Shown here one piece after another: positions 26,215 to 35,577 of a stretch of DNA of 58,730 nucleotides. Both the position numbers and the translations under genes were made by a program. The notes below the pieces were generated by a model, which had not been told where the DNA came from, did no database searches, and saw only the letters and a program-made list of their open reading frames with translations. Numbering within the stretch: the stretch's first letter is position 1; each line of letters starts with the position of its first letter. Source of the DNA: an uncultured Erysipelotrichaceae bacterium (GTDB lineage: Bacteria; Bacillota_I; Bacilli_A; RF39; UBA660); contig CADANC010000003.1 of the NCBI GenBank assembly GCA_902789225.1, positions 1 to 58,730 on the forward strand, written 5' to 3'.

Positions 26215-27417
26215 CTATGAATATACTTTATTTATAGTATTTATATTCTCTTCACTATTTAAATTTGAAACATCTAAATAATTATCATAATTATCTTTAA
26301 TATATTTATATTTATAAAATAATATTTTTCTAACAGAAGAATTAATTCTCTCTTCACTAATTTTGCCTTCTTTAACTGACTTCTTAACTGAATTAAACGC
26401 TTCAATTGAATCAGTTGGATATAATAAAATATCTGCTCCAGCATTAATAACATTTTTATAAATCTCATCAGAAGAATAATCCCTATGTTCAATCATATTT
26501 AAAGCATCTGTAATTACAAGACCTTTATATTGTAATTCATCAATTAATAAATCATTAATAACAGCTTTGCTCATTGAAGCAGGAGTATTATCCCCTGTAA
26601 TACTAGGTACAGCAATATGACCAACCATAATCATTTTAGCATCATTATGAATAGCATATTTAAAAGGATATAAATCTTCATTTAATAAAGCTTCTTTGTC
26701 TTTATTAATTATAGGTAAATCAACATGAGAATCTTCCATAGTAGAACCATGTCCAGGAAAATGCTTATAACAAGAAATCACATTATACTCTTCAATACCA
26801 TTACTTAAAGCTACACCATGTTTTGCAACCTTTTCATAATCTCCTCCAAAACTTCGTTTACCAATAACTTGATTATCTTTATTAGTAACTACATCAATAA
26901 CAGGAGCAAAATCAACATTAAATCCAAGCACTCTAATTTCTCTTCCAATAACTTTTCCTACATCATAAGTTAATTCCAAATCATCTTTTAAACCAACATC
27001 ATACATATAAGGAATATGAGTAATATCTTCTTTTAAATAAGCAAGTCTCTCAACATTTCCCCCTTCTTCATCAACTGTTATAAATAGAGGTATTTCACTA
27101 CTACCCTTAAGATCCTTAACAAATTTTAAAGTATCATTATAAGTAGTAATATTATATCCTAAAAACATAAAACCACCAGGTTTAACAGTACTCATAATAT
27201 TAGATAATTCATCATTATAAGATGTAGAATTATAAGAAACAATAAACATTTGACCTATCTTTTCATCAAGACTCATATGAGACATTACTTCATCTACCTC
27301 ATTATATACAGTCTCATCAACACTAGGCTTAGTCTTAAATACTTTATTAGCATCCTTACATCCTACTAAAAAAACACTAATTAATAAAATAAATAATAAT
27401 ATAAAAAATCTCTTCAT
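26215..27417 (-). CDS. nagZ: beta-N-acetylhexosaminidase lipoprotein (GH3, NagZ-like)
   Basis: 400 residues. Signal peptide with lipobox FLVGC: the Cys is about residue 20, so it is a lipid-anchored exported enzyme. GH3 family motifs: GQMFIVS, TVDEEGGNVERL, CYKHFPGHG (about 220), DSHVDLP and the catalytic Asp in VITDALNM (about 305). NagZ-type enzymes cut N-acetylglucosamine from peptidoglycan fragments. ATG 27417 is chosen; the binding site is weak. Followed by flavodoxin. Confidence 0.87.
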   Translation of the reverse strand: MKRFFILLFILLISVFLVGCKDANKVFKTKPSVDETVYNEVDEVMSHMSLDEKIGQMFIVSYNSTSYNDELSNIMSTVKPGGFMFLGYNITTYNDTLKFVKDLKGSSEIPLFITVDEEGGNVERLAYLKEDITHIPYMYDVGLKDDLELTYDVGKVIGREIRVLGFNVDFAPVIDVVTNKDNQVIGKRSFGGDYEKVAKHGVALSNGIEEYNVISCYKHFPGHGSTMEDSHVDLPIINKDKEALLNEDLYPFKYAIHNDAKMIMVGHIAVPSITGDNTPASMSKAVINDLLIDELQYKGLVITDALNMIEHRDYSSDEIYKNVINAGADILLYPTDSIEAFNSVKKSVKEGKISEERINSSVRKILFYKYKYIKDNYDNYLDVSNLNSEENINTINKVYS

Positions 27418-27462
27418 AAAACTCACAACTTAATTTTAAAATAACTCATATTAACAGTCAAT

Positions 27463-27492
27463 AAAAAAAATCTATCTTATTTAAAAGATAGA
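27463..27492 (-). terminator. intrinsic terminator
   Basis: TCTATCTT, a 6-base loop and AAGATAGA followed on the minus strand by eight T. It overlaps the end of the DUF4190-like gene. Confidence 0.8.
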
Positions 27493-27749
27493 TATACACC
27501 AAGAATTGAATTAAGAATTGATAAAACTAAACCAATAATACTTAATGTAAAACCAGCAGTAGTATTGTATTCATCTTTATGTTTATTATTAATAACAATA
27601 CCAACAATACCTAATATCCATCCACTTATAGCAATCAATAAACCACAAGGAATAGAAAGTATACCAACAGTTAATCCTGCAGAATATGTCTTTTTTCCAG
27701 GTTGATTACCATTATTTTGATTAGTTAAATTTTCATTATTATTTTCCAT
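27477..27749 (-). CDS. DUF4190-like small membrane protein
   Basis: 90 residues: a Gln/Asn-rich start (MENNNENLTNQNNGN), then two membrane segments, the first GLTVGILSIPCGLLIAISG, the second about 63-85. The layout matches the DUF4190 family of two-segment proteins. Function is unknown. GGAGT precedes the start. It forms its own unit with an overlapping terminator. Confidence 0.65.
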   Translation of the reverse strand: MENNNENLTNQNNGNQPGKKTYSAGLTVGILSIPCGLLIAISGWILGIVGIVINNKHKDEYNTTAGFTLSIIGLVLSILNSILGVYLSFK

Positions 27750-27813
27750 AACTTACTCCTTTAAAAAAATTATATCATAATATAAATTTGAATAAAATAT
27801 TATTTCTTAAATA

Positions 27814-28131
27814 TTATATTTCATCGTCAATCCAATCAAAAAATTCTTTGCTTCCTCCATTAATAACATAGTAAGATATCTCACAAACTTCATAATCATG
27901 AAGTCTTTTTATTTCTTCTTCAATTTTAGGATATAAAGATTCTCTAGATCTAGCCTGAATCAAATATTCATGTTGAGCTTCTATATCACGGCGCCAAAAA
28001 TACGTAGAATCGCATTCATATACTTGACAACCTACGACTAATTTTTTCTTCAAAAGACCTTTAACAATCTTATCAGCAGTCTTTTTACTATTACATAATG
28101 TCGAAACAACAATATAATTATTCAATTTCAT
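27814..28131 (-). CDS. cutA: CutA1 family protein
   Basis: 105 residues. YIVVSTLCNSKKTADKIVKG, GCQVYECDSTYFWRRDIE and RSRESLYPKIEEEIKRLHDYE match the CutA1 trimeric fold. The family is linked to divalent cation tolerance, but its direct activity is unclear. The AGTAGGG site touches ATG 28131 directly, which is unusually close. A -35/-10 pair (TTGATT and TATTAT, 17 apart) is visible upstream. Confidence 0.85.
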   Translation of the reverse strand: MKLNNYIVVSTLCNSKKTADKIVKGLLKKKLVVGCQVYECDSTYFWRRDIEAQHEYLIQARSRESLYPKIEEEIKRLHDYEVCEISYYVINGGSKEFFDWIDDEI

Positions 28132-28161
28132 CCCTACTTATCTAAATAAAATATACAACTA

Positions 28162-28190
28162 ATTAACTATAATACATAATAAATTTAAAT
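28162..28190 (-). promoter_or_regulatory. probable cutA promoter
   Basis: On the minus strand TTGATT and TATTAT are 17 bases apart in the gap between pyrH and cutA. The match is fair, not perfect. Confidence 0.45.
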
Positions 28191-28207
28191 TAATCAATGA
28201 TTAAATA

Positions 28208-28912
28208 TTAATTATTAGAAACTATAGTACCTACTTTTTTCCCATTAACAACTTTCTTTAAATCGCCTTTTTTATTAATATCAAAAACAACAATAGGAAT
28301 ATCATTATCCATACTTAAAGTCATTGCTGTAGAATCCATAACTTTTATATTTTTATTTAATACATCCATATAGCTAATTTCATCTATCTTAGTAGCATCA
28401 TCATGTTTATTAGGATCTTTATCATATACTCCATCTACATTAGTTGCTTTAATCAAGCAATCAGCTTCTATCTCAGCAGCTCTTAAAGCAGCAGCTGTAT
28501 CAGTTGAGAAAAAAGGTGAACCTGTTCCACATCCAAAGACAACAACTCTTCCTAAATTAAGATGTTTAATTGCTCTATCTTTTATATAATATTCTGCAAT
28601 TTGTCTCATCTCAACTCCAGTCTGTACTCTAACGTCAACTCCTAATTGTTTAAATGCATCTCCTAATGCAAGAGCATTCATAGTAGTACCAAGCATACCA
28701 ATATAGTCAGACGTACATCTATCCATCATAGTATTGCTTCTACCTCTCCAGAAATTTCCTCCTCCAACAACTATTGCAACTTGACTACCTTCTTCATTTA
28801 TTTCTTTAATCTCTCGACAAACATCTAACACCCTTTCAAAGTCAATACCAAAACCATTATCTCCAGCAAGTGCTTCTCCACTAAGTTTAATTAATATTCT
28901 TTTATATTTCAT
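28208..28912 (-). CDS. pyrH: UMP kinase
   Basis: 234 residues, the usual length. KLSGEALAGDNGFGI at the start, VVGGGNFWRGR with the Gly-rich phosphate-binding loop, TGSPFFSTDTAAALRAAE and KATNVDGVYDKDP are diagnostic. It phosphorylates UMP to UDP with ATP and is a GTP-regulated hexamer in bacteria. GGAGGAG precedes ATG 28912. It lies 14 bases downstream of glyA, a co-transcribed pair. Confidence 0.95.
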   Translation of the reverse strand: MKYKRILIKLSGEALAGDNGFGIDFERVLDVCREIKEINEEGSQVAIVVGGGNFWRGRSNTMMDRCTSDYIGMLGTTMNALALGDAFKQLGVDVRVQTGVEMRQIAEYYIKDRAIKHLNLGRVVVFGCGTGSPFFSTDTAAALRAAEIEADCLIKATNVDGVYDKDPNKHDDATKIDEISYMDVLNKNIKVMDSTAMTLSMDNDIPIVVFDINKKGDLKKVVNGKKVGTIVSNN

Positions 28913-28926
28913 ACTCCTCCTTAAAA

Positions 28927-30150
28927 CTATTTATATATTGGAAATTTAGAAGTTAATTCTAAAACTTTATTCTTTAATTCCTTTAATTTTTTCTTATCAT
29001 CATGATTAGATAATGCATCATAAATAATATCTGCTACATATATAAATTCTTTTTCTTTAAAGCCACGTGTTGTCATAGCAGGAGTACCTAATCTTAAACC
29101 ACTAGTAACACTAGGTGATAAAGTCTCTCCAGGAATAGTATTCTTATTAACAGTAATACATATATCATCAAGTACCTTTTCAGCTTCTTTTCCAGTAATA
29201 CCAAAACTAGTATTAACATCTACTAAGAATAAATGATTATCAGTACCACCACTTACTATTTTTACACCCTTACTCATTAATTCATCACACATACTTTTAG
29301 CATTCTTAATAATTTGTTCAGCATACTTTTTAAATTCAGGTTGTAACGCTTCATAAAAGCATTCTGCTTTAGCAGCAATAACATGCATTAATGGACCACC
29401 TTGAATACCAGGAAATATAGTTTTATTAATCTTAGTAATTATATCTTGATCATTAGTTAAAATAATTCCACCTCTAGGTCCTCTTAAAGTCTTATGAGTA
29501 GTAGAAGTTACTACATGAGCATAAGGAATTGGACTAGGATGTAATCCAGCTGCTACAAGTCCTGCAATATGAGCCATATCTACCATAAGAATAGCTCCAA
29601 CTTTATCAGCAATTTCTCTAAATCTCTTAAAATCAATTATTCTAGAATAAGCACTAGCTCCAGCAATAATCATTTTAGGTTTTTCTCTTAATACTAATTT
29701 TTCAATCTCATCATAATCTAACATCTCAGTATTTTGATCAACATCATATGAAACAATATCATAATCTTGACCACTAAAACTCATTTTATGACCATGAGTT
29801 AAATGACCACCATTAGATAAATTCATACCCATAACTTTATCACCTTTTTGAAGTAAAGCTCTATATACTGCCATATTAGCACTACTACCACTATGAGGTT
29901 GAACATTAGCATAATTACATTTAAATAATTCACAAATATATTCAATAGCTTTACTTTCAAAAATATCTATATATTGACACCCACCATAATATCTCTTACC
30001 AGGATATCCTTCAGCATATTTATTAGTAAGAATAGAACCTTGTAATTTTAATACATCTTTTGAAACATAATTTTCAGATGCAATTAATTCTATATTATTC
30101 TCTTGTCTTTTTTTCTCTTTTCTTAAAGCACTTTCTAAAATTTTATCCAT
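28927..30150 (-). CDS. glyA: serine hydroxymethyltransferase
   Basis: 407 residues, normal length. [12 protein letters not shown] near the start, [29 protein letters not shown]-type AH motif and the PLP-lysine motif [13 protein letters not shown] (about 226) are present. It interconverts serine and glycine with tetrahydrofolate, supplying one-carbon units. GGTGGTG precedes ATG 30150. Confidence 0.96.
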   Translation of the reverse strand: MDKILESALRKEKKRQENNIELIASENYVSKDVLKLQGSILTNKYAEGYPGKRYYGGCQYIDIFESKAIEYICELFKCNYANVQPHSGSSANMAVYRALLQKGDKVMGMNLSNGGHLTHGHKMSFSGQDYDIVSYDVDQNTEMLDYDEIEKLVLREKPKMIIAGASAYSRIIDFKRFREIADKVGAILMVDMAHIAGLVAAGLHPSPIPYAHVVTSTTHKTLRGPRGGIILTNDQDIITKINKTIFPGIQGGPLMHVIAAKAECFYEALQPEFKKYAEQIIKNAKSMCDELMSKGVKIVSGGTDNHLFLVDVNTSFGITGKEAEKVLDDICITVNKNTIPGETLSPSVTSGLRLGTPAMTTRGFKEKEFIYVADIIYDALSNHDDKKKLKELKNKVLELTSKFPIYK

Positions 30151-30181
30151 AATTCAACACCACCAAATTAATTATATCAAA

Positions 30182-30224
30182 AAAAAATTTAAAAAAAGAA
30201 AAAGAATAGTAAAAATTATTCTTT
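30182..30224 (-). terminator. intrinsic terminator
   Basis: AAAGAATA and TATTCTTT across an 8-base loop, followed by a T-rich run on the minus strand. It overlaps the end of the histidine kinase gene. Confidence 0.7.
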
Positions 30225-32141
30225 CTCTATATTTCCACTAGTAATAACATAACCTTCAACATTAGACCAATCTATTTCCTTTACATTAGTAGACGTTGCT
30301 CCTGTATCATTATTAGAAAATATCTTATCTAATTTTTCTTTAATTTGATCTTTAGTAAAAGGTTTAGCAATATAATCTATAAAACCTAAATCTAAATATT
30401 TTTCTCTAGCTCCTTCTATAGCATCAGCAGTTAAAGCAATAACAGGAATATTATAACCATCTATTTTTTTAAGTTCTTTAAAGCATTCTTCTCCACTCAT
30501 TTTAGGCATCATAATATCCATAAGTATTACATCATAATTTTCTCCAGATTTAACTTTATCAATACACTCCATGCCAGATACACAACTATCTATTTGTACT
30601 CCTAATGAATCAAGTGCTCTTTTAGCAACTTTAATATTAAGTAAATTATCATCTACAATTAAAACTCTTCTAAAAGAATAATCAATATAATTTACTTCTC
30701 TCTTATTAGCACTTTCATATTTAATTTCTTTAATACCTATAGTTTGAGGAATATTAACTACAAATAAAGATCCACTTCCAAAAGAAGATTCAACATTAAT
30801 ATTTCCACCCATCATTTCAACTAATTTTTTAGTAATAGATAACCCTAATCCAGTACCTTCACTAGTACTATTCTTCTCAATATCTAATCTTTCAAATTTA
30901 TTAAATAATTTATTAATATCTTCTGCTTTAATTCCTCTACCAGTATCTCTAACACTAATCATTAAATTACATAAACTACCATGATTAATACATTTACAAG
31001 TAAAATCTATTTCACCCTCTTCTGTATATTTAATAGCATTAGTAATTAAATTATTAATAATTTCTTTAATATGTGTTTTATCACCAATTAACACTTCAGG
31101 AATATCTTCTGCTATATTAACATGAAAACTAATATTCTTATCACCTATTCTAGTCGCAAGTATTCTAGAAAGAGTATGAGCTTCTTCTTTAAAATCATAA
31201 GAAACATTATTAATTTCCATCTTATTAGATTCTATTTTAGAAATATCTAAAATATTACCAACTATTTCTAATAATGTATAAGAAGCAGTAGTAATATCTT
31301 CAGCATCTTCAACTACATCTTTAGGTAATTCATCTTTACGAGATAAAATATCTTCACTCATACCAACTATAGCATTCAAAGGAGTTCTAATTTCATGTGA
31401 CATACTAGATAAGAAATCACTTTTAGCTCTATTAGCTTTTTCAGCAACATCTCTAGCATTTTCTACTTGATTTAATAATCTAATATCAGGATTTTCAATA
31501 GAAAAATACATTAAATAACAAAGTAATGATAGTATTAAATCATAAATATTAAATTCAGGATTTAACATAACAAATAAACCTAAAACAATAATTATAGGAA
31601 TAATAAAATATAAAGCATAATATCTTCTATCATATTTTTTAAAATTATAAATTGATATAAAGAAAGCAGCAAATACTTCTAAAAATACAATTAAATAAGT
31701 AAATATTATAGAAGAACCTTCTCCACTAGTAATACCTCCTGTTTTATAAACTTTAAAATCTAATAAAAATATAATAATACCTACAATAGTATAAAATATA
31801 TAATTACAAACAGTAATTTTTTGAACGTTCTTTCTATACTTTTCAAAAGAAATATATAAAATATAAGCAAGAACATTAGTAGTAATAACAATAATAAATA
31901 AAGAACCTAATTTATTAACTGTAGAAAAGAACAATTGAAACCAATCAGGAATAGAATCTACAGCATAAATACTAGCCATATAATGAGATACTAAATTAGA
32001 TATATTAACTAATAAAGTAAATATAAGTATATTTTTATAATAATAATTTTCTTCTAAATCAACTTTCTTTCTAGTAAAAAAGACAATAGTAATTATAGCA
32101 GTAAATATCAAGCATACAAAAGGTATCTCATACTCTATCAT
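30216..32141 (-). CDS. hybrid histidine kinase with receiver domain
   Basis: 641 residues. About six to seven N-terminal membrane segments (to about residue 215), a linker helix, HisKA with SHEIRTPLNAIVG (His about 255), HATPase with NNLITNAIKYTEEGEI, DTGRGI and GTGLGLSI, then a receiver domain with DDN (Asp pair), ILMDIMMPKMSG (phospho-Asp about 545), ALTADA and KPFTK. It senses a membrane or outside signal and passes phosphate from His to its own receiver. No phosphotransfer or output partner is next to it. GGAGG precedes the start. Confidence 0.9.
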   Translation of the reverse strand: MIEYEIPFVCLIFTAIITIVFFTRKKVDLEENYYYKNILIFTLLVNISNLVSHYMASIYAVDSIPDWFQLFFSTVNKLGSLFIIVITTNVLAYILYISFEKYRKNVQKITVCNYIFYTIVGIIIFLLDFKVYKTGGITSGEGSSIIFTYLIVFLEVFAAFFISIYNFKKYDRRYYALYFIIPIIIVLGLFVMLNPEFNIYDLILSLLCYLMYFSIENPDIRLLNQVENARDVAEKANRAKSDFLSSMSHEIRTPLNAIVGMSEDILSRKDELPKDVVEDAEDITTASYTLLEIVGNILDISKIESNKMEINNVSYDFKEEAHTLSRILATRIGDKNISFHVNIAEDIPEVLIGDKTHIKEIINNLITNAIKYTEEGEIDFTCKCINHGSLCNLMISVRDTGRGIKAEDINKLFNKFERLDIEKNSTSEGTGLGLSITKKLVEMMGGNINVESSFGSGSLFVVNIPQTIGIKEIKYESANKREVNYIDYSFRRVLIVDDNLLNIKVAKRALDSLGVQIDSCVSGMECIDKVKSGENYDVILMDIMMPKMSGEECFKELKKIDGYNIPVIALTADAIEGAREKYLDLGFIDYIAKPFTKDQIKEKLDKIFSNNDTGATSTNVKEIDWSNVEGYVITSGNIEKE

Positions 32142-32170
32142 ATTATTATCCTCCTACTATATTGTATCAC

Positions 32171-32207
32171 ACATAATTAAAAAAAAAGAGACTATTATCT
32201 CTTTTTT
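32171..32207 (-). terminator. intrinsic terminator
   Basis: A 10-bp stem (AAAAAAGAGA and its complement) with a 6-base loop, and T-rich flank on the minus strand. It ends the acyltransferase gene. Confidence 0.75.
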
Positions 32208-33346
32208 ACATTACCATTTTCACTTTGAACTAATTGTAAATGTCTTCTCATAACAGAAGGAACATCTTTTCTATCTAAATCATTTTTTAATAAAACAGCA
32301 CTTCTAGTATTTAATAAAGTATTTCTAATAACATCTTTATTAAACCTTAAATTACTAATAGTAGTAATTACTTCTTCATATTCTAAATCATCTTTTGTTT
32401 TCTTAGTTAAGAATTCACCATCAAAAATATCTTTATTCCACTTCATTTTTTCAAATGAATCTCTAACTTTTTCCTGTCTCAACTCTTCTTCTAAATCATC
32501 ATGTTCACTTCTCTTAATTTGATCAAAATGTCTTTCCATCATCGGATAAACAGCACTTGTCATCTTATCTCTAATTAAAGAAGTTAATGTATTAACATAT
32601 TTTTTCTCTCTATCTCTTTCATCCAAACTATAATCTCTTTCTACACCAAAGTCTTCCAAATTTATAGGATGACCTACATCAACATAAGAAATATTATTTT
32701 CTTGATCTCTAATTAATGTACAAACAACTATTTTTCTACCAGTTTCTAGACTTAAATTAACTGGCCCATCAAACAATTTATTAACGATCTTATTAGGATT
32801 ATAATTATGACTACCTTCAGGAAATATTAATATACTATTAGTCCTAAGAATTCTTTTCATTTTAGGAATTAAATCAGTTCTTTGTTGTTGATCCATTATA
32901 TCAAAACAGACCATTCCATTTAACCATGAAAGATAAGCTTCAGGATCATATTGTAATGTTTCAATAGAACCAAGTACTAAATAAGCATTTCTATCAATAA
33001 CATTCAAAATAGTTTCAATATCTTCTGGGCAAGTATGATTGCAAACAAAAATATAAGGCTCATCTTTATCAAGTTCAGGATATCTTTCAAGAATAATATT
33101 ATTCTTACCCTTTTTTAAAGGATATTCACTTATAGGAATTCTATCACTGTGTTTTGCTAGATAAGCAAAATAATCATCATCATTAGAAAAATCTTTATTT
33201 CTAACATCAATAATATTAACTCCTGTAAAAATATTACATGCTTTTTTAAAAGGTCCATCAAACTTTTTTCTAAGCATTAGTCCTATATCACTAGTAAAAT
33301 GATCTACATCTTTTTCATTTAAATTACTAATTAATAAGTTTTTCAT
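32195..33346 (-). CDS. PlsC-like acyltransferase with C-terminal extension
   Basis: 383 residues from ATG 33346, which has AAGGTGG four bases upstream. The PlsC pattern is seen as YIFVCNHTCPEDIETI (about 118-133; the usual HxxxxD is here N-H-T-C-P-E-D), FDIMDQQQ and LIFPEGSHNYNPNKIVNKL. A charged C-terminal part of about 130 residues (KMKWNKDIFDG) has no partner in my memory. Probably transfers fatty acyl groups to lysophosphatidate or a similar acceptor. It is 29 bases downstream of ispH. Confidence 0.75.
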   Translation of the reverse strand: MKNLLISNLNEKDVDHFTSDIGLMLRKKFDGPFKKACNIFTGVNIIDVRNKDFSNDDDYFAYLAKHSDRIPISEYPLKKGKNNIILERYPELDKDEPYIFVCNHTCPEDIETILNVIDRNAYLVLGSIETLQYDPEAYLSWLNGMVCFDIMDQQQRTDLIPKMKRILRTNSILIFPEGSHNYNPNKIVNKLFDGPVNLSLETGRKIVVCTLIRDQENNISYVDVGHPINLEDFGVERDYSLDERDREKKYVNTLTSLIRDKMTSAVYPMMERHFDQIKRSEHDDLEEELRQEKVRDSFEKMKWNKDIFDGEFLTKKTKDDLEYEEVITTISNLRFNKDVIRNTLLNTRSAVLLKNDLDRKDVPSVMRRHLQLVQSENGNVKKR

Positions 33347-33375
33347 TAAACCACCTTCAACAATAGTATACCATA

Positions 33376-34239
33376 TCAATTATATTTATTATTGATATAA
33401 TCAATAATCTCATTAGTTACTTCATTAGGAGTAGATGCACCTGAACTTACACCTAATTTATTAATATTAGATAAATCAATATCTTCTAAATCAGATATAT
33501 CTTGAACTAAAAATACTTTATCTAACTTTTCTCTAGCAATATTAGCAAGTTCTAAAGTATTAGAAGAATGCTTTCCACCTATTACAATCATAGCATCAAC
33601 GCTATCACAAAGTCGACTCGTCTCATCTTGTCTATTTTTAGTTGCAGGACAAGTAGTATTATCAATTATATAAGTATAATTATCATATTTAGATTGAATA
33701 AAATCAGTAATTTCATTAAATTTTTCACTAGAATAAGTCGTTTGACTACAGATATATATACTATTAAGATTAGATTCAATTACTTTATTAAAACAATCAT
33801 CTATATCATTTTCATTTTCAATAACATAAGAATTATCTCCAGCAAAAGATTTAGTTCCAACTACTTCAGGATGAGTCTTTTTACCAATAATAATTACAAA
33901 ACTATCTTTTGAATTAGATTCAACTTTATCATGTATTTTTTTAACTTTAGGACAAGTAAAATCAAATAACATAATATTTTTATTCTTTACTTCTAAATAA
34001 TTATCTTTTGTCTCACCATGAGCTCTAAATATCAATTTAGCCCCATCAGGAACTTCATCTATACTATTAATAGTAATCATACCTTTATCTTCCAAACTAC
34101 CAATTACTCTCTCATTATGAAGAATCTCACCTAAACAATATATCTTTTCTTCATATTGTTCTAATATTCTAATAGCTTGTTTTATAGTATTAGAAGATCC
34201 TGCACAAAAACCATTTAACTTATTTAATATAATTTCCAT
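33376..34239 (-). CDS. ispH: 4-hydroxy-3-methylbut-2-enyl diphosphate reductase
   Basis: 287 residues. The three cluster-binding Cys are visible: C12 in GFCAG, C96 in DFTCPKVKKIH and the TTCPATKNRQDE block at about 197. His 41 and His 74 (GEILHN, FRAHGE) and a GGKHSSNT motif also match. It is the last enzyme of the MEP route to isopentenyl diphosphate and binds a [4Fe-4S] cluster. The gene stands alone before the acyltransferase. Confidence 0.95.
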   Translation of the reverse strand: MEIILNKLNGFCAGSSNTIKQAIRILEQYEEKIYCLGEILHNERVIGSLEDKGMITINSIDEVPDGAKLIFRAHGETKDNYLEVKNKNIMLFDFTCPKVKKIHDKVESNSKDSFVIIIGKKTHPEVVGTKSFAGDNSYVIENENDIDDCFNKVIESNLNSIYICSQTTYSSEKFNEITDFIQSKYDNYTYIIDNTTCPATKNRQDETSRLCDSVDAMIVIGGKHSSNTLELANIAREKLDKVFLVQDISDLEDIDLSNINKLGVSSGASTPNEVTNEIIDYINNKYN

Positions 34240-34265
34240 ATAATCACCAATAAAATTATAACATA

Positions 34266-34293
34266 AAAGAATAAACCATAAAGTTTATTCTTT
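34266..34293 (-). terminator. terminator of the extended preQ0 operon
   Basis: AAAGAATAAAC and GTTTATTCTTT form an 11-bp stem across a 6-base loop, overlapping the stop of the methyltransferase gene. The following T run is modest, so efficiency is uncertain. Confidence 0.6.
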
Positions 34294-35122
34294 AATTAGT
34301 ATATTCACTATAAACCAAATCTGTAGTTATAGGTAATTTAATTTTATTATTTACTTTATACTTATTAAAAATATTAATCATTTCAGATTTATAAGTATCT
34401 ATATCAATTTTCTTATCTTTAATAGTATTACATATATTTTTTAATCCATGTAAAGGATATAATTCAAAAGATAAAGCAAAATCTAAAAACTCTGCTTCAT
34501 CTAAATATATAGAATTATCAAAAGTCTTTTGAATAATTTCACCTTCATATAAATCATTACAACTTAATATATTTTCTCTAACTTCAGTTTTAAAATCTTC
34601 ATTAAAATTATCTTTTGAATATCTAAAGTCACAAGTAGGATAAACATTAATTAAAACATTCAACATATCATTAAAAACTTCTTTTTGAAAATCATATCTA
34701 TTCCAAATAATAAATATATTATCAGAATTTTTTAATATCCTATTACATTCTATTTTAAACTTGCTAATATCAAATAAATGTAATGCTTGAGCAACAAATA
34801 CATAATTAATACTATTATCATCCAACTTAGTGTCATAACAATTACCTAAAACACTACTATAATTAGTATATTTATTTAATTTATAATCAGATACTTCTTT
34901 CATATTGATATCAGGCTCTACCCCAATAAATTTAATATCATATTTTAATAAATCCTTAGAAAGTATTCCAGTACCACTTCCTATTTCACAAACTATATTA
35001 TTATTATGTTTCAAAAAATAATTATCATTAATAAAATCTAATAATTCTTTAGAATAACACATTAATTTATCATAGTACTTTGCACTATCTATATCTTTTA
35101 CAAAACTCTTAACTTTATTCAT
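34292..35122 (-). CDS. class I SAM methyltransferase, last gene of the extended operon
   Basis: 276 residues. SAM motif VCEIGSGTGILSKDLL (about 45-60), FIGVEPDINMKEV and the segment AQALHLFD fit a Methyltransf_11-type enzyme. Target not predictable. It shares one base with the gene before it and ends at a hairpin, closing the operon of nine upstream genes. No membrane segment. Confidence 0.8.
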   Translation of the reverse strand: MNKVKSFVKDIDSAKYYDKLMCYSKELLDFINDNYFLKHNNNIVCEIGSGTGILSKDLLKYDIKFIGVEPDINMKEVSDYKLNKYTNYSSVLGNCYDTKLDDNSINYVFVAQALHLFDISKFKIECNRILKNSDNIFIIWNRYDFQKEVFNDMLNVLINVYPTCDFRYSKDNFNEDFKTEVRENILSCNDLYEGEIIQKTFDNSIYLDEAEFLDFALSFELYPLHGLKNICNTIKDKKIDIDTYKSEMINIFNKYKVNNKIKLPITTDLVYSEYTN

Positions 35123-35577
35123 TATATCTTTTTTCCATATCTTTTTATTACATCTAATTGTCTTTTACTTTCCTCTTCATCATCAGCCATATGAAGAATA
35201 TTTTCTAAATATAAATCTATTCCTTTTTCACTATTAATTACTTTAGAAAAATCATTTCTAATATCTCTTTTTAAAGTAAAAATGTCTTTATAAAATGATT
35301 TATCCTTACTAGCAACATAAATCTTTCTTAATGAGTGAATATTAATATAAAAGCAAGAAATAATTTGAGGATTATAAACAACTAAATCATTGTACTTATA
35401 ATCACTTTTCCATTTTTCATCATCAGGATAATCATAAAATTCATCAATAAATCTTTTGAAATTACCATCTATTATAAAGTCACCTATCATAGACTTATCA
35501 TAAGAATCAGGAATACTTTCAATTATTCTGTCTTTAAAATCATATGAAGGATTCCATATTACAGAAAGAATTTTCAT
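35122..35577 (-). CDS. unknown 151-residue protein in the extended operon
   Basis: Starts MKILSVIWNPSYDFKDRII, then PDSYDKSMIGDFIID and a run FYINIHSLRKIYVASKDK; the tail has HMADDEEESKRQLDVIKRYGKK. No family recognised; the early IWNPSYDFKD looks like the start of a small nucleotide- or sugar-handling domain, but this is only a guess. It overlaps the carbamoyltransferase stop by four bases and the methyltransferase start by one base, so translation is coupled on both sides. Confidence 0.6.
   Translation of the reverse strand: MKILSVIWNPSYDFKDRIIESIPDSYDKSMIGDFIIDGNFKRFIDEFYDYPDDEKWKSDYKYNDLVVYNPQIISCFYINIHSLRKIYVASKDKSFYKDIFTLKRDIRNDFSKVINSEKGIDLYLENILHMADDEEESKRQLDVIKRYGKKI

Noticed and set aside
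33568-33912. Plus-strand frame opposite ispH, and similar ones at 6507-6944, 12913-13185, 20637-20915, 40328-40594 and 46577-46792
   Set aside because: They lie opposite well-supported genes, lack binding sites and encode low-complexity residues.
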